Assembly (NCBI RefSeq): GCF_036711975.1
Contig: NC_091968.1
Coordinates: 20,460,001 to 20,524,000, forward strand
DNA length: 64,000 nt
Direction: 5' to 3'
DNA from: Onthophagus taurus
Taxonomy: Eukaryota > Arthropoda > Insecta > Coleoptera > Scarabaeidae
Positions within the stretch are counted from its first letter, which is position 1. Every line of letters begins with the position of its first letter. The notes under the pieces were generated by a model. The model searched no databases and was not told the DNA's origin. It saw nothing but the letters and a program-made list of their open reading frames with translations. The translations under genes and the position numbers were made by a program. Below, piece by piece: positions 21,026 to 31,930 of this stretch.

Positions 21026-22760
21026 TTATTTTTTCATAACTGTTGATATTGCGTTGTAGACAGCATAAACCTTCTTAAACTCCTTAAAAAAATTGACTCC
21101 ATTATTTTAATATTTTTAATTAATGTAACACAACAAAAATTACTTACATTTGCTGCTGCTGTATGTGACATTTCTCCAAAGAAAGGGATTTCCAATGTGA
21201 TTGCTTTTTGACTCATACAAAGAAAAATTGCAATATCTTTTCGTGTTGATACATCAGCGTCATACCAGCGCATGTTATAAATCGCCTCCGACAATCTGTT
21301 AGTCTATTAAAAATCAGAAATTAATATATCTTGTTATATTATTAGATGAACAAAAAGTGTGTACCGCTGTAGTAAATCTTTGCCCAATTGCGTAATTTAG
21401 AAATGTCCCCACTAATACTATTACGAACATTGAAATAGTAACTAAATCCTTTTTCTACAATTTAGGCTAATTAATTAAGTTAATGTATGAAATGAAAATT
21501 CATACCAAAGCGACCTCAAAGGTTGATAGGGCCAAACAACTCAAAGTGCACATTTTTGTATGGACAAGAAAATTTATAAAGAAATCATTACCGCAACGAA
21601 ACTTTCTAAAACATTAATACATTATAAAAAATCTTACACAACATTTTTGTACCTGAATACAAAATTTTGATAACATTTAATAATTGGCTTCAATTTTTTT
21701 AAATTCCTCTTCTTATTTCTGGTCAAATGTGTATAATGAATTTTCTCGAGGAGATCTTCAAAATGTATCACCAGTAATTCCAGCGAATACCAATACAATA
21801 ATATATGAACAAATGCAACATTAATTCCAACATCCACAGTATATACTTGAAATAATATTATTAACGTTAATCCCCAATGATTCAAATTAAATGGAACGTA
21901 ATATTCAAACAGTAAACAATGTTTAATATCTTTAAATTCCGCGCAATTAGCGTCCAACATGATACAGTATACCATGAAATATGCAACAAGAAATCCTCCG
22001 TACTGAATAATTTTTAATACAATTTTCAAGATTTTCTCCATACTCTGAATTTTTTGAGAAATACCGATTTCTGATTGCTTAAAATCACTGAATAAGTCAA
22101 TAACCTCGAGTAAACGAGATCGATTTCGTGATAGTTGAATATTAAGACAAGCAATTTGTCCTCCCATTACAAGAAACTCCATAACAAAAATAAATTTCAC
22201 CAAATTTACTTTATCATCTAAAATTAATAAAATAAATAAATTAAAGAAAATAAATTAAAAATGAATTATACTCAAGGACAGTAGAATCTAACAGGACTGC
22301 TACATCCATTGTTGTGACAATCAGCCCGCAAACTACGTCACATCATTTTCCACGCCCATCTGTTGTTATGGTCTATGCGTTTGCTGTGTTTTTAGAGGTT
22401 ATATCCTAGACTTATTTATATTATTTTTAAAGTTTTATGTTTTTAGACGTATTAATGTCTATCATATAACCTCTAAAAACACAGACAGTTACCAGGCGTG
22501 GCAAATAGTGTGACGTAGACTGCGGGCAACCAATCCGTAGTGGACTACAAAAATACAATGGATGTAGCAGTCCTGTTAGATTCTACTGTCCTTGAATTAT
22601 ACTCACATTTAATTTCCAGTATGACGGGATAAGTCGCCCAAACCATAGTAATGATAACTACAATCGTTGGTTGGAGTCCTCGTAACCAATGAGAATTCGG
22701 CCAACAGCGAAATTTGGTAAAATATCTTTCTAGGATATAAAAACCAAGTGTTTTCGACAT
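21026..22760 (-). CDS. Odorant receptor OR-B (7tm_6), six exons, intact
   Basis: Exons on the minus strand: 22760-22607, 22217-21653, 21605-21506, 21454-21365, 21303-21148 and 21082-21026. Lengths are identical to OR-A and OR-C (154, 565, 100, 90, 156, 57) and all borders are GT/AG, giving 373 residues. The start is ATG 22760 (MSKTLGFYILERYFTKFRCW). Exon 2 carries helices 2-4; exon 4 carries a hydrophobic helix (ISMFVIVLVGTFLNYAIG). The tail exon is the same as in OR-A. Intron 1 is 389 nt instead of about 50 nt because a 322-bp foldback element was inserted. The copy in the right duplicate, OR-C, differs at roughly a dozen residues. Role as for insect odorant receptors; ligand unknown. Confidence 0.92.
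22273..22594. mobile_element. Foldback element with 9-bp target duplication, in OR-B intron 1
   Basis: The element begins CAAGGACAGTAGAATCTAAC and ends with its complement at 22594; the two halves are complementary along most of its 322 bp, with further arms around GAGGTTATATCCTAGAC. AATTATACT is duplicated on both sides (22264-22272 and 22595-22603), and OR-A shows the empty site. A 9-bp duplication fits Mutator-like elements, but no transposase is present to confirm that. Confidence 0.85.
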
Positions 22761-22952
22761 TTCGAATAACGTAGAACTGAAAAACTGCGTCTGATCAACC
22801 AGGACAGCTAATGACTTTATGGAAGCTTTAAAAAATGTATTTAAATTGATTTGAGATTAGAGGAAGGGTAATGATGAAGTTCGAACAGCTGCGATTATAA
22901 CTAATTGACATATGAACGGATTTTCATTATCCTGTTGTATCAATTTATCAAG
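22761..22952 (-). promoter_or_regulatory. Conserved 5' flank of OR-B
   Basis: This sequence is shared with the flanks of OR-A and OR-C, including the CTTTATGGAAGCTTTAAAAA and TTCGAACAGCTGCG stretches. It is the probable proximal promoter region; no specific site is claimed. Confidence 0.4.
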
Positions 22953-23237
22953 TCCGTATATATTTCATAGACACTATTCATCGGATTATTTATACAAAAA
23001 ATCGTATACCTGTATAAAAATCGTATATCCATTTATCTTCCACACAACGTATTTTTAGGAAAAATGACTTTAGAAGAATAAATGAATGCAAAAATTTGCC
23101 CAATTTGCTTAAAAAAAATGTTAAACAAACATAATCTGTCTTTACTTTAATATTTTGTTTTGTTATATAATTTTAAATACATGTAAGTCAGTGAAAAATG
23201 TTTATTTTCCAACAACCTACATTGTTATTAAATTATA

Positions 23238-25040
23238 CAGGGTGATTTATAACATACGGAGCAGATTAAAAGAGCAAGTACTAGGGGCCAAACTGAAGAT
23301 ATTTTCTTAATAATGTTTTGACTACAACGTAATAATCACAAAGATATAGAGCATTAAAGTTGAATTAATTGCCCAGCATTTCTTACGTTATACGGTATTA
23401 CACTACGTTTAAATTCAAACTGCGAAAATTTCGGGGTTACTTAAGCAGGGTTTGCTTAATGCCTGATTAGCACCAATAATAAAATCTTTGTAATATGGCA
23501 ATTACGGCTATTTAAAAATTTGTTAAATCACTCAAAAACTGGTGTTTGTTTTTTGAGAACCGCTGATACCATGTTTTTATTGCTATCAATCCAGTTGACT
23601 TGGTTACCTAGCAACAGACATGTCATTTAATTTTAATAATCAATGTTATTTAACGTCAAAATTAGAATTTTTACTAATCAAAAAATACAATGGTAATGTA
23701 CAGTAACGAAGAATACGTAGATATGCTTATTATTTATGGAGCTGCTGGAGAAAACGCTGCATACGCAAGACGTCTGTATTTAGAACGATATCCAAATCGA
23801 CAGATCCCTTCTGAAAACACTTTTCTTCGGTTAATCCAGCAGGGAAGAGAGACAGGAAATTTGCAACCTAAGAAAGATCTTGGCGGCGGTAGACTAAACA
23901 GACATGGAGTGAATGTGGAAGAAAAAATTCTAGAAATTGTGGAAGCGGATCGAAGCACTCGTCAAATTTCTCACCAACTCGAGGTATCCCAGAATTTTGT
24001 TTGGCGTACGTTGAAAAGTAACGGTTTACACCCCTATCATTTTCAAAAAGTGCAAGGACTGACTCCCTCTGACTATCCTTTGCGGTTGCAATTTTGCGAG
24101 TGGCTACTAAATCGTACCAACAGAGAAGCAGATTTTACGGACAGTATACTGGTAACGGATGAATGCTGTTTTACCAGAAATGATGTTCTAAGTGTTCACA
24201 ATTCCCATGTGTGGTCGGACGAAAATCCACACGTTATTCGTCAAGGCTCTTTTCAACAACGATTCAGAGTGAATCTATGGGCGGGAATTGTGAACAATAC
24301 GTTAATAGGACCTTTCGAATTACCAGGAACTCTTAATGGAACTTCTTATTTACAGTTTTTACAAGAAAATCTGCCAGTACTCCTGGAAGATATTCCGCTA
24401 CTTATGCGACGTGAGATGTGGTTTATGCACGACGGTTGTCCTGCACATTTTAGTCGTAATGTACGAGATTTCCTCGATAATGCTTTTCGGCAAAAATGGA
24501 TTGATCGAGGTGGACCTATTCCATGGCCACCACGTAGTCCCGATCTTAACCCATTGGACTTTTTTTTATGGGAATTCATGAAGGATAGAGTATATGCCAC
24601 CGAGGTTAATACAATCGACGAACTACGACATCGCATCACTGCCGCTACAGAGGACATACGTCCACGATTTCCCCGATTATCGTTAAATTGGATTTTCTTG
24701 TTTTAAAGATTTTGTAATTTTGCATTTAAAACATTATTATTATCCGTTGCATAAATTAACATCTATTATTTCTTTTCATAAATTACGTATTAAAACTAAA
24801 CAATTAAATTGTCTACTTTGACAGCTCCTTCAAAAATGAGGATGGCGTTGACAAGTATTTTAATTGTTCTTTAGTGAATATCAGCGGTTCTCAAAAGTTG
24901 ACGCTAACTTATTTAAAAAATTAACATGCGATATCTATGTAACTATTAAGATTTTAACAAAACATTATTAAGAAAATCTCTTCAGTTTGACCTCAAGTAT
25001 CTACCCATTTAGTCTCCTCCATATGTTATAAATCACCCTG
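23238..25040 (+). mobile_element. Mariner-like element (DUF4817-type transposase), left copy
   Basis: The inverted ends are CAGGGTGATTTATAACATA at 23238 and TATGTTATAAATCACCCTG at 25040, flanked by TA (23236-23237 and 25041-25042). Subterminal arms continue with similarity for over 100 bp. It carries one transposase ORF. The same insertion is present in the right duplicate at 47399-49207, so it predates the duplication. It interrupts sequence that reads as leucine-rich repeat on the minus strand. Confidence 0.9.
23690..24706 (+). CDS. Mariner-like DD-D transposase, left copy
   Basis: A 338-codon uninterrupted frame. The N-terminal DUF4817-like HTH (YSNEEYVDMLIIYGAAGENA, YLERYPNRQIPSENTFLRL) is followed by a second helix-turn-helix region (RQISHQLEVSQNFVWRTLK). 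The catalytic motifs are LVTDECCF, WFMHDGCPAHF and SPDLNPLDFF, with 36 residues between the second and third aspartates. The last residues (RLSLNWIFLF) lack the usual ending of the family, so a C-terminal truncation by an old frameshift is possible. Role: transposition at TA. All three acidic residues are present, so activity cannot be excluded. Confidence 0.85.
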   Translation: MVMYSNEEYVDMLIIYGAAGENAAYARRLYLERYPNRQIPSENTFLRLIQQGRETGNLQPKKDLGGGRLNRHGVNVEEKILEIVEADRSTRQISHQLEVSQNFVWRTLKSNGLHPYHFQKVQGLTPSDYPLRLQFCEWLLNRTNREADFTDSILVTDECCFTRNDVLSVHNSHVWSDENPHVIRQGSFQQRFRVNLWAGIVNNTLIGPFELPGTLNGTSYLQFLQENLPVLLEDIPLLMRREMWFMHDGCPAHFSRNVRDFLDNAFRQKWIDRGGPIPWPPRSPDLNPLDFFLWEFMKDRVYATEVNTIDELRHRITAATEDIRPRFPRLSLNWIFLF

Positions 25041-25042
25041 TA

Positions 25043-25140
25043 TATCCAGCACGCGAAGCTTCTTCAAATTCTCAATACTCAGAGGAACCCGACTTAACAA
25101 ATTATTTGAATGAGTCAAAACCTCCAAACTTTGCAAACAT
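25043..25140 (-). pseudogene. Leucine-rich-repeat fragment
   Basis: On the minus strand the sequence reads LQSLEVLTHSNNLLSRVP then LSIENLKKLRVLDI, matching the LxxLxLxxNxLxxLP pattern for about 1.5 repeats. It stops at the mariner end and no continuation is clear across the element. The same scrap is at 49210-49307. It is probably an exon or exon relic of an LRR protein; the parent gene is not visible. Confidence 0.4.
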
Positions 25141-25419
25141 ACCTTATTTTGACTGTTTTTAATATTATTTAATATTGTATTATTCACTTTTTAATCATAT
25201 GTGTTATTTCTATATTTTCAAACTTAACATTTTCTTCAAATTTTGACGTAAGTTATATTTTTATAACGATTTGTTAATTTAGTTTATTTGATGTGATGTG
25301 TTTTTGTTTCCACTTACATAGATTTTGGCTGGTGATGACTTAAAAGTCGAAACCTGTACCAATAAATATTTAAATCTAAGCAAGTTAAGATAAACTTGCA
25401 ACATGGATTCCTACAACAA
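25141..25419. other. AT-rich spacer with a GATGACTTAAAAGTCGAAAC motif
   Basis: No coding signal is seen. Near 25330-25365 the stretch GGTGATGACTTAAAAGTCGAAAC with a following AATAAATAT resembles the 3' end of a widespread retroelement family (possibly Penelope-like). It is identical in the right copy at about 49495-49530. Confidence 0.3.
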
Positions 25420-26837
25420 TATATGATGTAATATTAAAGTATTAAGTGTCAACTTTGAATAATCACTTGAAGTTTATTTCTTGGAATTAAGAAACGATTT
25501 ATATCTTAAATTAAAGATCAAAACATCCTCTTTAAAATGATATATGATAACATATATGTTAATAACCAAATTTCTAAAAAATCCAGTTTTTTTAAATATG
25601 ATCTTATATTAAACAATTAATGGTGGAGTTGATTAAGTGTCAACTTTGAATAATCACTTGAAGTTTATTTCTTGGAATTAAGAAACGATTTATATCTTAA
25701 ATTAAAGATCAAAAGATCCTCTTTAATAGGATATATGATATCATATATGTTACTAACCAAATTTCTAAGAAATCCAGTTTTTTTTAAATGTGATGTTATA
25801 TTAAACAATTACTGGTGGTGTTGATTAAGTGTCAAGTTTGAATAATCACTTGAAGCTTATTTCTCGAAATTAAGAAACGATTTATATCTTAAATTAAAGA
25901 TCAAAACATCCTCTTTAATATGATATATGATATCATATATGTTAATAACCAAATTTCTAAGAAATCCAGTTTTTTTAAATATGATGTTATATTAAACAAT
26001 TAATGGTGATGTTGATTAAGCGTCAACTTTGTATAATCACTTGAAGCTTATTTCTCGAAATTAAGAAACGATTTATATCTTAAATTAAAGATCAAAACAT
26101 CCTCTTTAATATGATATATGATAACATATATGTTAATAACCAAATATCTAAGAAATCCAGTTTTTTTAAATATGATGTTATATTAAACAATTAATGGTGG
26201 TGTTGATTAAGTGTCAACTTTGAATAATCACTTGAAGTTTATTTCTTGGAATTAAGAAACGATTTATATCTTAAATTAAAGATCAAAACATCCTCTTTAA
26301 AATGATATATGATAACAGATATGTTAATAACCAAATTTCTAAAAAATCCAGTTTTTTTAAATATGATGTTATATTAAACAATTAATGGTGGAGTTGATTA
26401 AGCGTCAACTTTGAATAATCACTTGAAGCTTATTTCTCGAAATTAAGAAACGATTTATATCTTAAATTAAAGATCAAAACATCCTCTTTAAAATGATATA
26501 TGATAACATATATGTTAATAACCAAATTTCTAAAAAATCCAGTTTTTTTAAATATGATGTTATATTAAACAATTACTGGTGGTGTTGATTAAGTGTCAAC
26601 TTTGAATAATCACTTGAAGCTTATTTCTCGTAATTAAGAAACGATTTATATCTTAAATTAAAGATCAAAACATCCTCTTTAATATGATATATGATAACAT
26701 ATATGTTAATAACCAAATTTCTAAGAAATCCAGTTTTTTTAAATATGATGTTATATTAAACAATTACTGGTGGAGTTGATTAAGCGTCAACTTTGAATAA
26801 TCACTTGAAGTTTATTTCTTGGAATTAAGAAACGATT
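25420..26837. repeat. 191-bp satellite array, left copy, first part
   Basis: About 7.3 direct tandem units of about 191 bp. Each contains GTGTCAACTTTGAATAATCAC, AAGAAACGATTTATATC, CATCCTCTTTAA, the near palindrome AACATATATGTT, and TATTAAACAATTA. Successive units start at 25444, 25635 and 25827, and so on. Variants alternate TTTATTTCTTGGAATT with CTTATTTCTCGAAATT. The array is broken by a LINE at about 26838 and resumes at 31081. Confidence 0.95.
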
Positions 26838-26912
26838 GTATGTGTCATGGCCAACACTGAATAGTCGTGTCAAACCTTGCTCCGTGTGAAATCGGTCCTT
26901 TTACGTTTCAAA

Positions 26913-27527
26913 ATGAGACTATCTGCCGAGGATTTTCGGCAGATAAGGCAGATTGTGAAGGAATCCGTGACTGAGGTCGTGGAAAGTAAGGAATTTTGTG
27001 AAAAAGTGGCTAATCTAATTCATCAAGAGGTTAAAAATCTGAAAGACCAAATTTTTCGGCTCGAAGAGGACAACCAGTTTTTACAACAAAAAGTGAACGA
27101 TTTAGAGCAGTACCAACGCCGGACCAATTTACGTGTATTTGGAGTTGTAGAAGACAAGAACGAAAATGTGGAGGAAAAAGTAATAAAGATATTCAAAGAA
27201 AAAATGAATGTGGATATGTCGCCGGATTATGTGGATCGTTGTCATCGAGTCGGTCGCAATTCAGATAGTCGAAAAATTCGCCCGATTATAATCAAGTTTA
27301 CTGGTTATAAACATCGAGATCGAGTTTTTAAAAACAAGTCCAAGTTAAAAAACACCAGAATCGTAATTAGTGAGGATCTTACAGCGAAGAATTACAGGCT
27401 TCTTAACATGGCTCGTGAAAAGTGTGGGAAAACAAATGTTTGGAGTAGTGACGGTAGGATTTTTGTAAAATATAATGGTACAGTCGTGCACGTTAGATCG
27501 GAAATTGATTTTATAAACTTAAAGTAA
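26913..27527 (+). CDS. LINE ORF1 protein (coiled coil plus RRM-like)
   Basis: 204 codons from ATG 26913. A heptad-like N-terminal coiled coil (VKNLKDQIFRLEEDNQFLQQ) leads to the signature LEQYQRRTNLRVFGVVE and then an RRM-like nucleic-acid-binding region (YVDRCHRVGR, RPIIIKFTGYKHRDRVFK, ISEDLTAKNYRLL). Family role: RNA-binding chaperone that packages the LINE transcript. The upstream frame is open to a TTG, but the ATG in AAAATGAG is the natural start. Confidence 0.85.
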   Translation: MRLSAEDFRQIRQIVKESVTEVVESKEFCEKVANLIHQEVKNLKDQIFRLEEDNQFLQQKVNDLEQYQRRTNLRVFGVVEDKNENVEEKVIKIFKEKMNVDMSPDYVDRCHRVGRNSDSRKIRPIIIKFTGYKHRDRVFKNKSKLKNTRIVISEDLTAKNYRLLNMAREKCGKTNVWSSDGRIFVKYNGTVVHVRSEIDFINLK

Positions 27528-27763
27528 TTATAATTGATAAATAATGTCGAATACCTGTTTGTTTTGTATTGAGATATTTCGAATTAGCGCGCAGTAAACT
27601 GCATTTGTTTGAATCTATCTGCATGTTTAGTCACGGGTTGTATTTTGCATATAAATATCTATAAATATCTTTAATTGCACACGGAGGGGTTGCATAAACC
27701 TTTTTTAAATTTATATAAGTTTTTTTTTCTTTTTTCTTCTCTTTTTTTATTTTTCCTTTGTAT

Positions 27764-30550
27764 ATGGCGAAGAAATTATTGAGTATTTGTCATTTAAATG
27801 TACGCTCTCTACTCTCAGGATTTCAGGATTTTAGGGACCTCGTTTGCGATGTGTATGACATAATTACGGTCTCCGAGACATGGTTGAACGACGACATTGA
27901 TTCTGTTGCAGTGAAATTGAATGATTATCTTTTATTACGTTGTGATAGGGGCTCCAGGGGAGGAGGTGTTGCGATGTATATTAGAAAATCCATTCCCCAT
28001 GCGCGTCTTGCCGTGTCGAATGAATTAGAACAAATATGGATAACATTCAAATTTAATAAATTTACTTACGCGCTTGGTACGCTTTACAAACCACCAAAAA
28101 TGAATTGTAGTGCTTTCATCGACGAATTAGAAAATCACTTCTCAACTTTTTTTGCCACCGTCGATAAAATTATTTTGCTAGGTGATTTCAATATAAATAT
28201 GTTAAGCCCCGGACAAGCGGTAAATAAACTAAGTAGTTGCATGGAAGCTTTTAATTTGACTCAGATCATTACCGAACCGACAAGAATTACTGGCTGCAGT
28301 ATGTCGCTCATTGATTTGATTTTTGTGTCGAGTCCTGATATTGTGGCCGGATCGGGGGTTCTTCCTTCCGGAAATATATCTGATCATAATTTAATTTTCT
28401 GCAATGTACAGCTTGAGCAAATTGTGAAGCAACCCAAATATATAACAAAACGCTGCTATGGAAATTTTGATTACCAGGCATTTCTGAAAGACCTCTATAG
28501 AATTCCGTTCTATGAAATTTTCGATATACCAAACGTAAATCACAAGGTAGAATTTTTAAGTCATTATATATTGAGTGTTCTCAATATACATGCCCCCATT
28601 TGTCGGTTTAAGGTACAGAGACCCCCTGCTCCATGGCTGACGGAAACCATAAAATATATGCAACGTATTCGGGACGATGCTTTAAAGAATTATAAATTAA
28701 ATAGATCTCCGGCTAAATGGCAATATTATAAAGATTTAAGAAATTTAGTAAAAAACTCTATTGAACGCGAAAAGAAAGCTTATTTTGAATGGCAGCTTAC
28801 CGAACAGGGAAATTCCTGGCGTGCACTTAAAGAATGTGGTTTTTATTTCCGTCCATCCTACGAAATTCCAGCCCACCTGGCAGACGTGAATGAAATTAAC
28901 AACTACTTTGTAGATATAACTTCCGCAATTGCTTCTGTTGACGTCGAATTATATGAATATTATACTAATAATACTACGAAAAATTCTATATTTAATTTCT
29001 CTACTGTTGATGAATACGATATTGAGAGTGTAATTAATAAAATTAGAAGCAATGCGACGGGCTGGGATGGTCTAAATATCACTACTGTAAAATACTGCTG
29101 TCCACACATCACAGCTTGCATTAAAGACATAATAAATAGTATTATAAAGGAGGGAACATTTCCATCTGACTGGAAAAAGGCTTTGGTAATTCCTCTGCCT
29201 AAAGTAAAAAATCCCGTAGGTCTCAACGATCTGCGACCTATTAGTATTATACCAGTTTTATCAAAGGTTGCGGAAAAAATTTTATGGTCTCAGATGAACG
29301 CTTATGTCACCTCAAATAATATTTTACCTGAATATCAGTCAGGCTTTCGATCCGCCTATGGGTGCACAACTGCGCTCCTAAATATTGTTGACGACATTAT
29401 GAGGGCAATGGATGCGGGGCAGGTGACATTACTATGTCTTTTGGATTATTCTAAAGCTTTTGATAGAATTGACCACAGGATGTTGGCGGCGATTCTGCAG
29501 TATGTTGGTTATGGTCATGCTGCTGTGAAGCTATTAAGTGATTTTTTATCTGATAGGCGACAATTTGTTGCATTGGATGGTAATAAGTCGGATGAGCGCC
29601 TGTGTGGCGCTGGATGTCCTCAAGGCTCCGTACTTTCTCCTTTACTTTATAACGTTTACACAAGTAATTTTTATAAGAGCATAGTAAACTGTAAGGGACA
29701 TTGGTATGCCGATGATACCCAATTGTACATTTCGTTCAGGGAAGGTGACGTAATCCAAGCGTGTACTAATTTAAATACAGATATAAAAAATCTAGTTGAT
29801 ATATCTTCTCGACATGGTCTTTCTATTAATCCAAGTAAGACAGAGATTATTCTTTTCGGTCCAAAGAAAATTAAAGAGAGAATTCGCGACAAAATAAACA
29901 TTCAGGTAAGCAATGAAAAGATTAAACTGAATAGTTGTATCAAAAACTTGGGAGTGCTGCTTGACGAACATTTGACTTTTAATCAACATATAAATAGATG
30001 TATTCGAAGAGCTTATGCCAATCTGAAATTCATTTATTGCAACAGAAATTTTTTAAACTTTAAAACGAAGCGAAATTTGTGTGACAGCCTTGTTCTATCA
30101 CATTTCAATTACAGTGATGTACTATATCATCCTTTTTTAACGTGTGACCTTAAGAAAAAAATTCAGAGAGTGCAGAACTCTTGTTTGCGACTTTTATTTC
30201 GGTTAAGGAGACGTGACCATGTAAGTCATAAGTTGGTTGAAGTCAACTGGCGAAATATGAGATGTAGATGCCTGGCTCATGCTGCACTGTTCTACTTTAA
30301 AATAATATTGTATGAGAAACCTGCATATCTCTACAATAAAATCACTGTCAGGTCGGACGTACATACCCTAAACATTCGTTATAAAGGTACTTTAACGCCA
30401 CCGCATCATAAAACAGAATTTTTCAAAAGAAGCTTTACTTATCAAATTGCGCGTATATACAACTCGATTATTGTGCGAGTCGGGGTATGTGCGACCGTGC
30501 GACTATTTCGATTGGCACTACAGAAATACGAAGCTATCTTGGATGGTTAA
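27764..30550 (+). CDS. LINE ORF2: endonuclease and reverse transcriptase
   Basis: 928 codons from ATG 27764. APE-type endonuclease motifs occur in order: HLNVRSL, VSETWLND, RGGGVAMYI, LLGDFNINM and SDHNLIFC. After a linker comes the RT: LVIPLPKVKNPVGLNDLRPIS, YQSGFRSAYGCTTALL, LLDYSKAFDRIDH, CPQGSVLSPLLYNVYTS and WYADDTQLY (YADD at about residues 648-651), then thumb and the C-terminal VQNSCLRLLFRL region. There is no RNase H. Role: target-primed reverse transcription. All key motifs look intact and there are no stops, so this copy could be young and competent. Confidence 0.92.
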   Translation: MAKKLLSICHLNVRSLLSGFQDFRDLVCDVYDIITVSETWLNDDIDSVAVKLNDYLLLRCDRGSRGGGVAMYIRKSIPHARLAVSNELEQIWITFKFNKFTYALGTLYKPPKMNCSAFIDELENHFSTFFATVDKIILLGDFNINMLSPGQAVNKLSSCMEAFNLTQIITEPTRITGCSMSLIDLIFVSSPDIVAGSGVLPSGNISDHNLIFCNVQLEQIVKQPKYITKRCYGNFDYQAFLKDLYRIPFYEIFDIPNVNHKVEFLSHYILSVLNIHAPICRFKVQRPPAPWLTETIKYMQRIRDDALKNYKLNRSPAKWQYYKDLRNLVKNSIEREKKAYFEWQLTEQGNSWRALKECGFYFRPSYEIPAHLADVNEINNYFVDITSAIASVDVELYEYYTNNTTKNSIFNFSTVDEYDIESVINKIRSNATGWDGLNITTVKYCCPHITACIKDIINSIIKEGTFPSDWKKALVIPLPKVKNPVGLNDLRPISIIPVLSKVAEKILWSQMNAYVTSNNILPEYQSGFRSAYGCTTALLNIVDDIMRAMDAGQVTLLCLLDYSKAFDRIDHRMLAAILQYVGYGHAAVKLLSDFLSDRRQFVALDGNKSDERLCGAGCPQGSVLSPLLYNVYTSNFYKSIVNCKGHWYADDTQLYISFREGDVIQACTNLNTDIKNLVDISSRHGLSINPSKTEIILFGPKKIKERIRDKINIQVSNEKIKLNSCIKNLGVLLDEHLTFNQHINRCIRRAYANLKFIYCNRNFLNFKTKRNLCDSLVLSHFNYSDVLYHPFLTCDLKKKIQRVQNSCLRLLFRLRRRDHVSHKLVEVNWRNMRCRCLAHAALFYFKIILYEKPAYLYNKITVRSDVHTLNIRYKGTLTPPHHKTEFFKRSFTYQIARIYNSIIVRVGVCATVRLFRLALQKYEAILDG

Positions 30551-31080
30551 TGTATCATTGATCTACTGTTTTACCGTTGTTATTGATGTTTATGTTTACA
30601 CCGGTTTTTCGTACTGCGGACGTTCGGGTTTCGATTCGGACATTGTTTCATGAGTGTGCGCATCGCATTCGGTGAGTCCCTACTCCTTCAGATTTTTTTT
30701 TGTTTTTTTTTTTCTCTTTTGTTTTTTGTTCATTCTTTATTTTCCTGTTGTGCTTGATCTTTTCTTTGCCATTTAAAGCATCATACATTGATATTATGTT
30801 TAATTTCTTTTTTTTTTGCGTTTATCGGTACGTTATTGGCCATACATATTTAAAGCGCTATCTTGTTATTTTTTTTTTTTTTTGCGGTACCATGGAAGAG
30901 CGACTTATGTCGAATGTTACCGTATGATTGGAACACTACGCTTTTCGTTTTTATTTTATATAATTCATTTTTTTTTTGTTTTTTTTTTCCTCTTTTTGAA
31001 TCACTTACATTAATTTGTAGTTATTAGTATGTATTGCTGGTGATCCAATAAATATTATTATTATTATTATTATTATTTGT

Positions 31081-31930
31081 ACCTTAACTTAAAGATCAAA
31101 ACATCCTCTTTAATATGATATATGGTAACGTATATGTTAATAACCAAATTTCTAAGAAATATATTTTTTTAAATATGTTGTAGTATTAAATAATTAATGT
31201 TTGGGTTGTTTCAGCGTCAATATTGAATAATCACTTGAAGTTTATATCTGGGATGTAAAAAACGATTTATATATTAAATTAAAACATCCTTCTTAAAATG
31301 ATGTATGATAACATATATTTTAATATGTACTCAAAACTTCTAAGAAACACGTTTTTTTAAAATATGATGAGATATTAAATAAGTAATGGTGGAGTTGTTT
31401 AAGTGTGATTAATCACTTGAAGTTTATTTCTAAGAATTAAGAAACGATTTATATCTTAAATTAAAGATTAAAACATCCTTTTTAAAATGATATATGATAA
31501 CATATATGTTAATGATTAAATTTCTAAGAAATACATATTTTTTAAATATGATGTAATATTAACTAATGGTATAGTTGATTAAATGTCAACTTTGAATAAT
31601 CACTTGAAGTTTATTTCTGGGAATTAAAAAACGATTTATATATCAAATTAAAGCTTAAAACGTTCTCTTTAAAATGATGTATGATAACATATATGTTAAT
31701 AACCAAATTTCTAACAAATACATTTTTTTTAAATATGATGTAATGTTAAATAATTAATGCTTGGGTTGTTTAAGCGTCAACATTGAATAATTACTTGAAG
31801 ATTATTTCTAGGAATGGAGAAATGATTTATATCTTCAATTAAAGTTTAAAACATCCTTTTTAAAGTCATATATGATAACATATATTTTAATAATCAAATT
31901 TCTAAGAAATGCACTTTTTTTAAATGTGGT
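31081..31930. repeat. 191-bp satellite array, left copy, diverged end
   Basis: About 4.5 more units, clearly more diverged (ATATGGTAACGTATATG, TTTGGGTTGTTTCAGCGTC, TTCTGGGATGTAAAAAACG). The same diverged unit types close the right array (about 50660-50940 and 52760-53205), so they mark the original array edge. Confidence 0.9.

Larger units (their letters stand above)
26838..31080 (+). mobile_element. Full-length-looking non-LTR retrotransposon, inserted in satellite
   Basis: Unit structure: a short 5' UTR, ORF1 (26913-27527), a T-rich spacer, ORF2 (27764-30550), a T-rich 3' UTR, and an (ATT)n tail at about 31050-31075. Both ORFs are uninterrupted. The satellite reads continuously on either side, with a possible short TTGTA duplication. 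It is absent from the matching place in the right duplicate, so it inserted after duplication. The clade is most likely CR1/Jockey-like, judged from ORF1 type, lack of RNase H and the short repeat tail. Confidence 0.9.

Noticed and set aside
24336..24657. Other-frame ORFs over the mariner transposases (also 48503-48824)
   Set aside because: Shadows of the main 338-340 codon frame.
25330..25365. Hammerhead-ribozyme-like core (TGATGA, stem, GAAAC), also near 49500
   Set aside because: Stem II and the GAAA box can be drawn, but the leading C of the core is not in place and no convincing stem III with a cleavage triplet was found nearby.
30700..31013. Phe-rich ORFs in the LINE 3' UTR
   Set aside because: They come from poly-T tracts, not protein-coding sequence.
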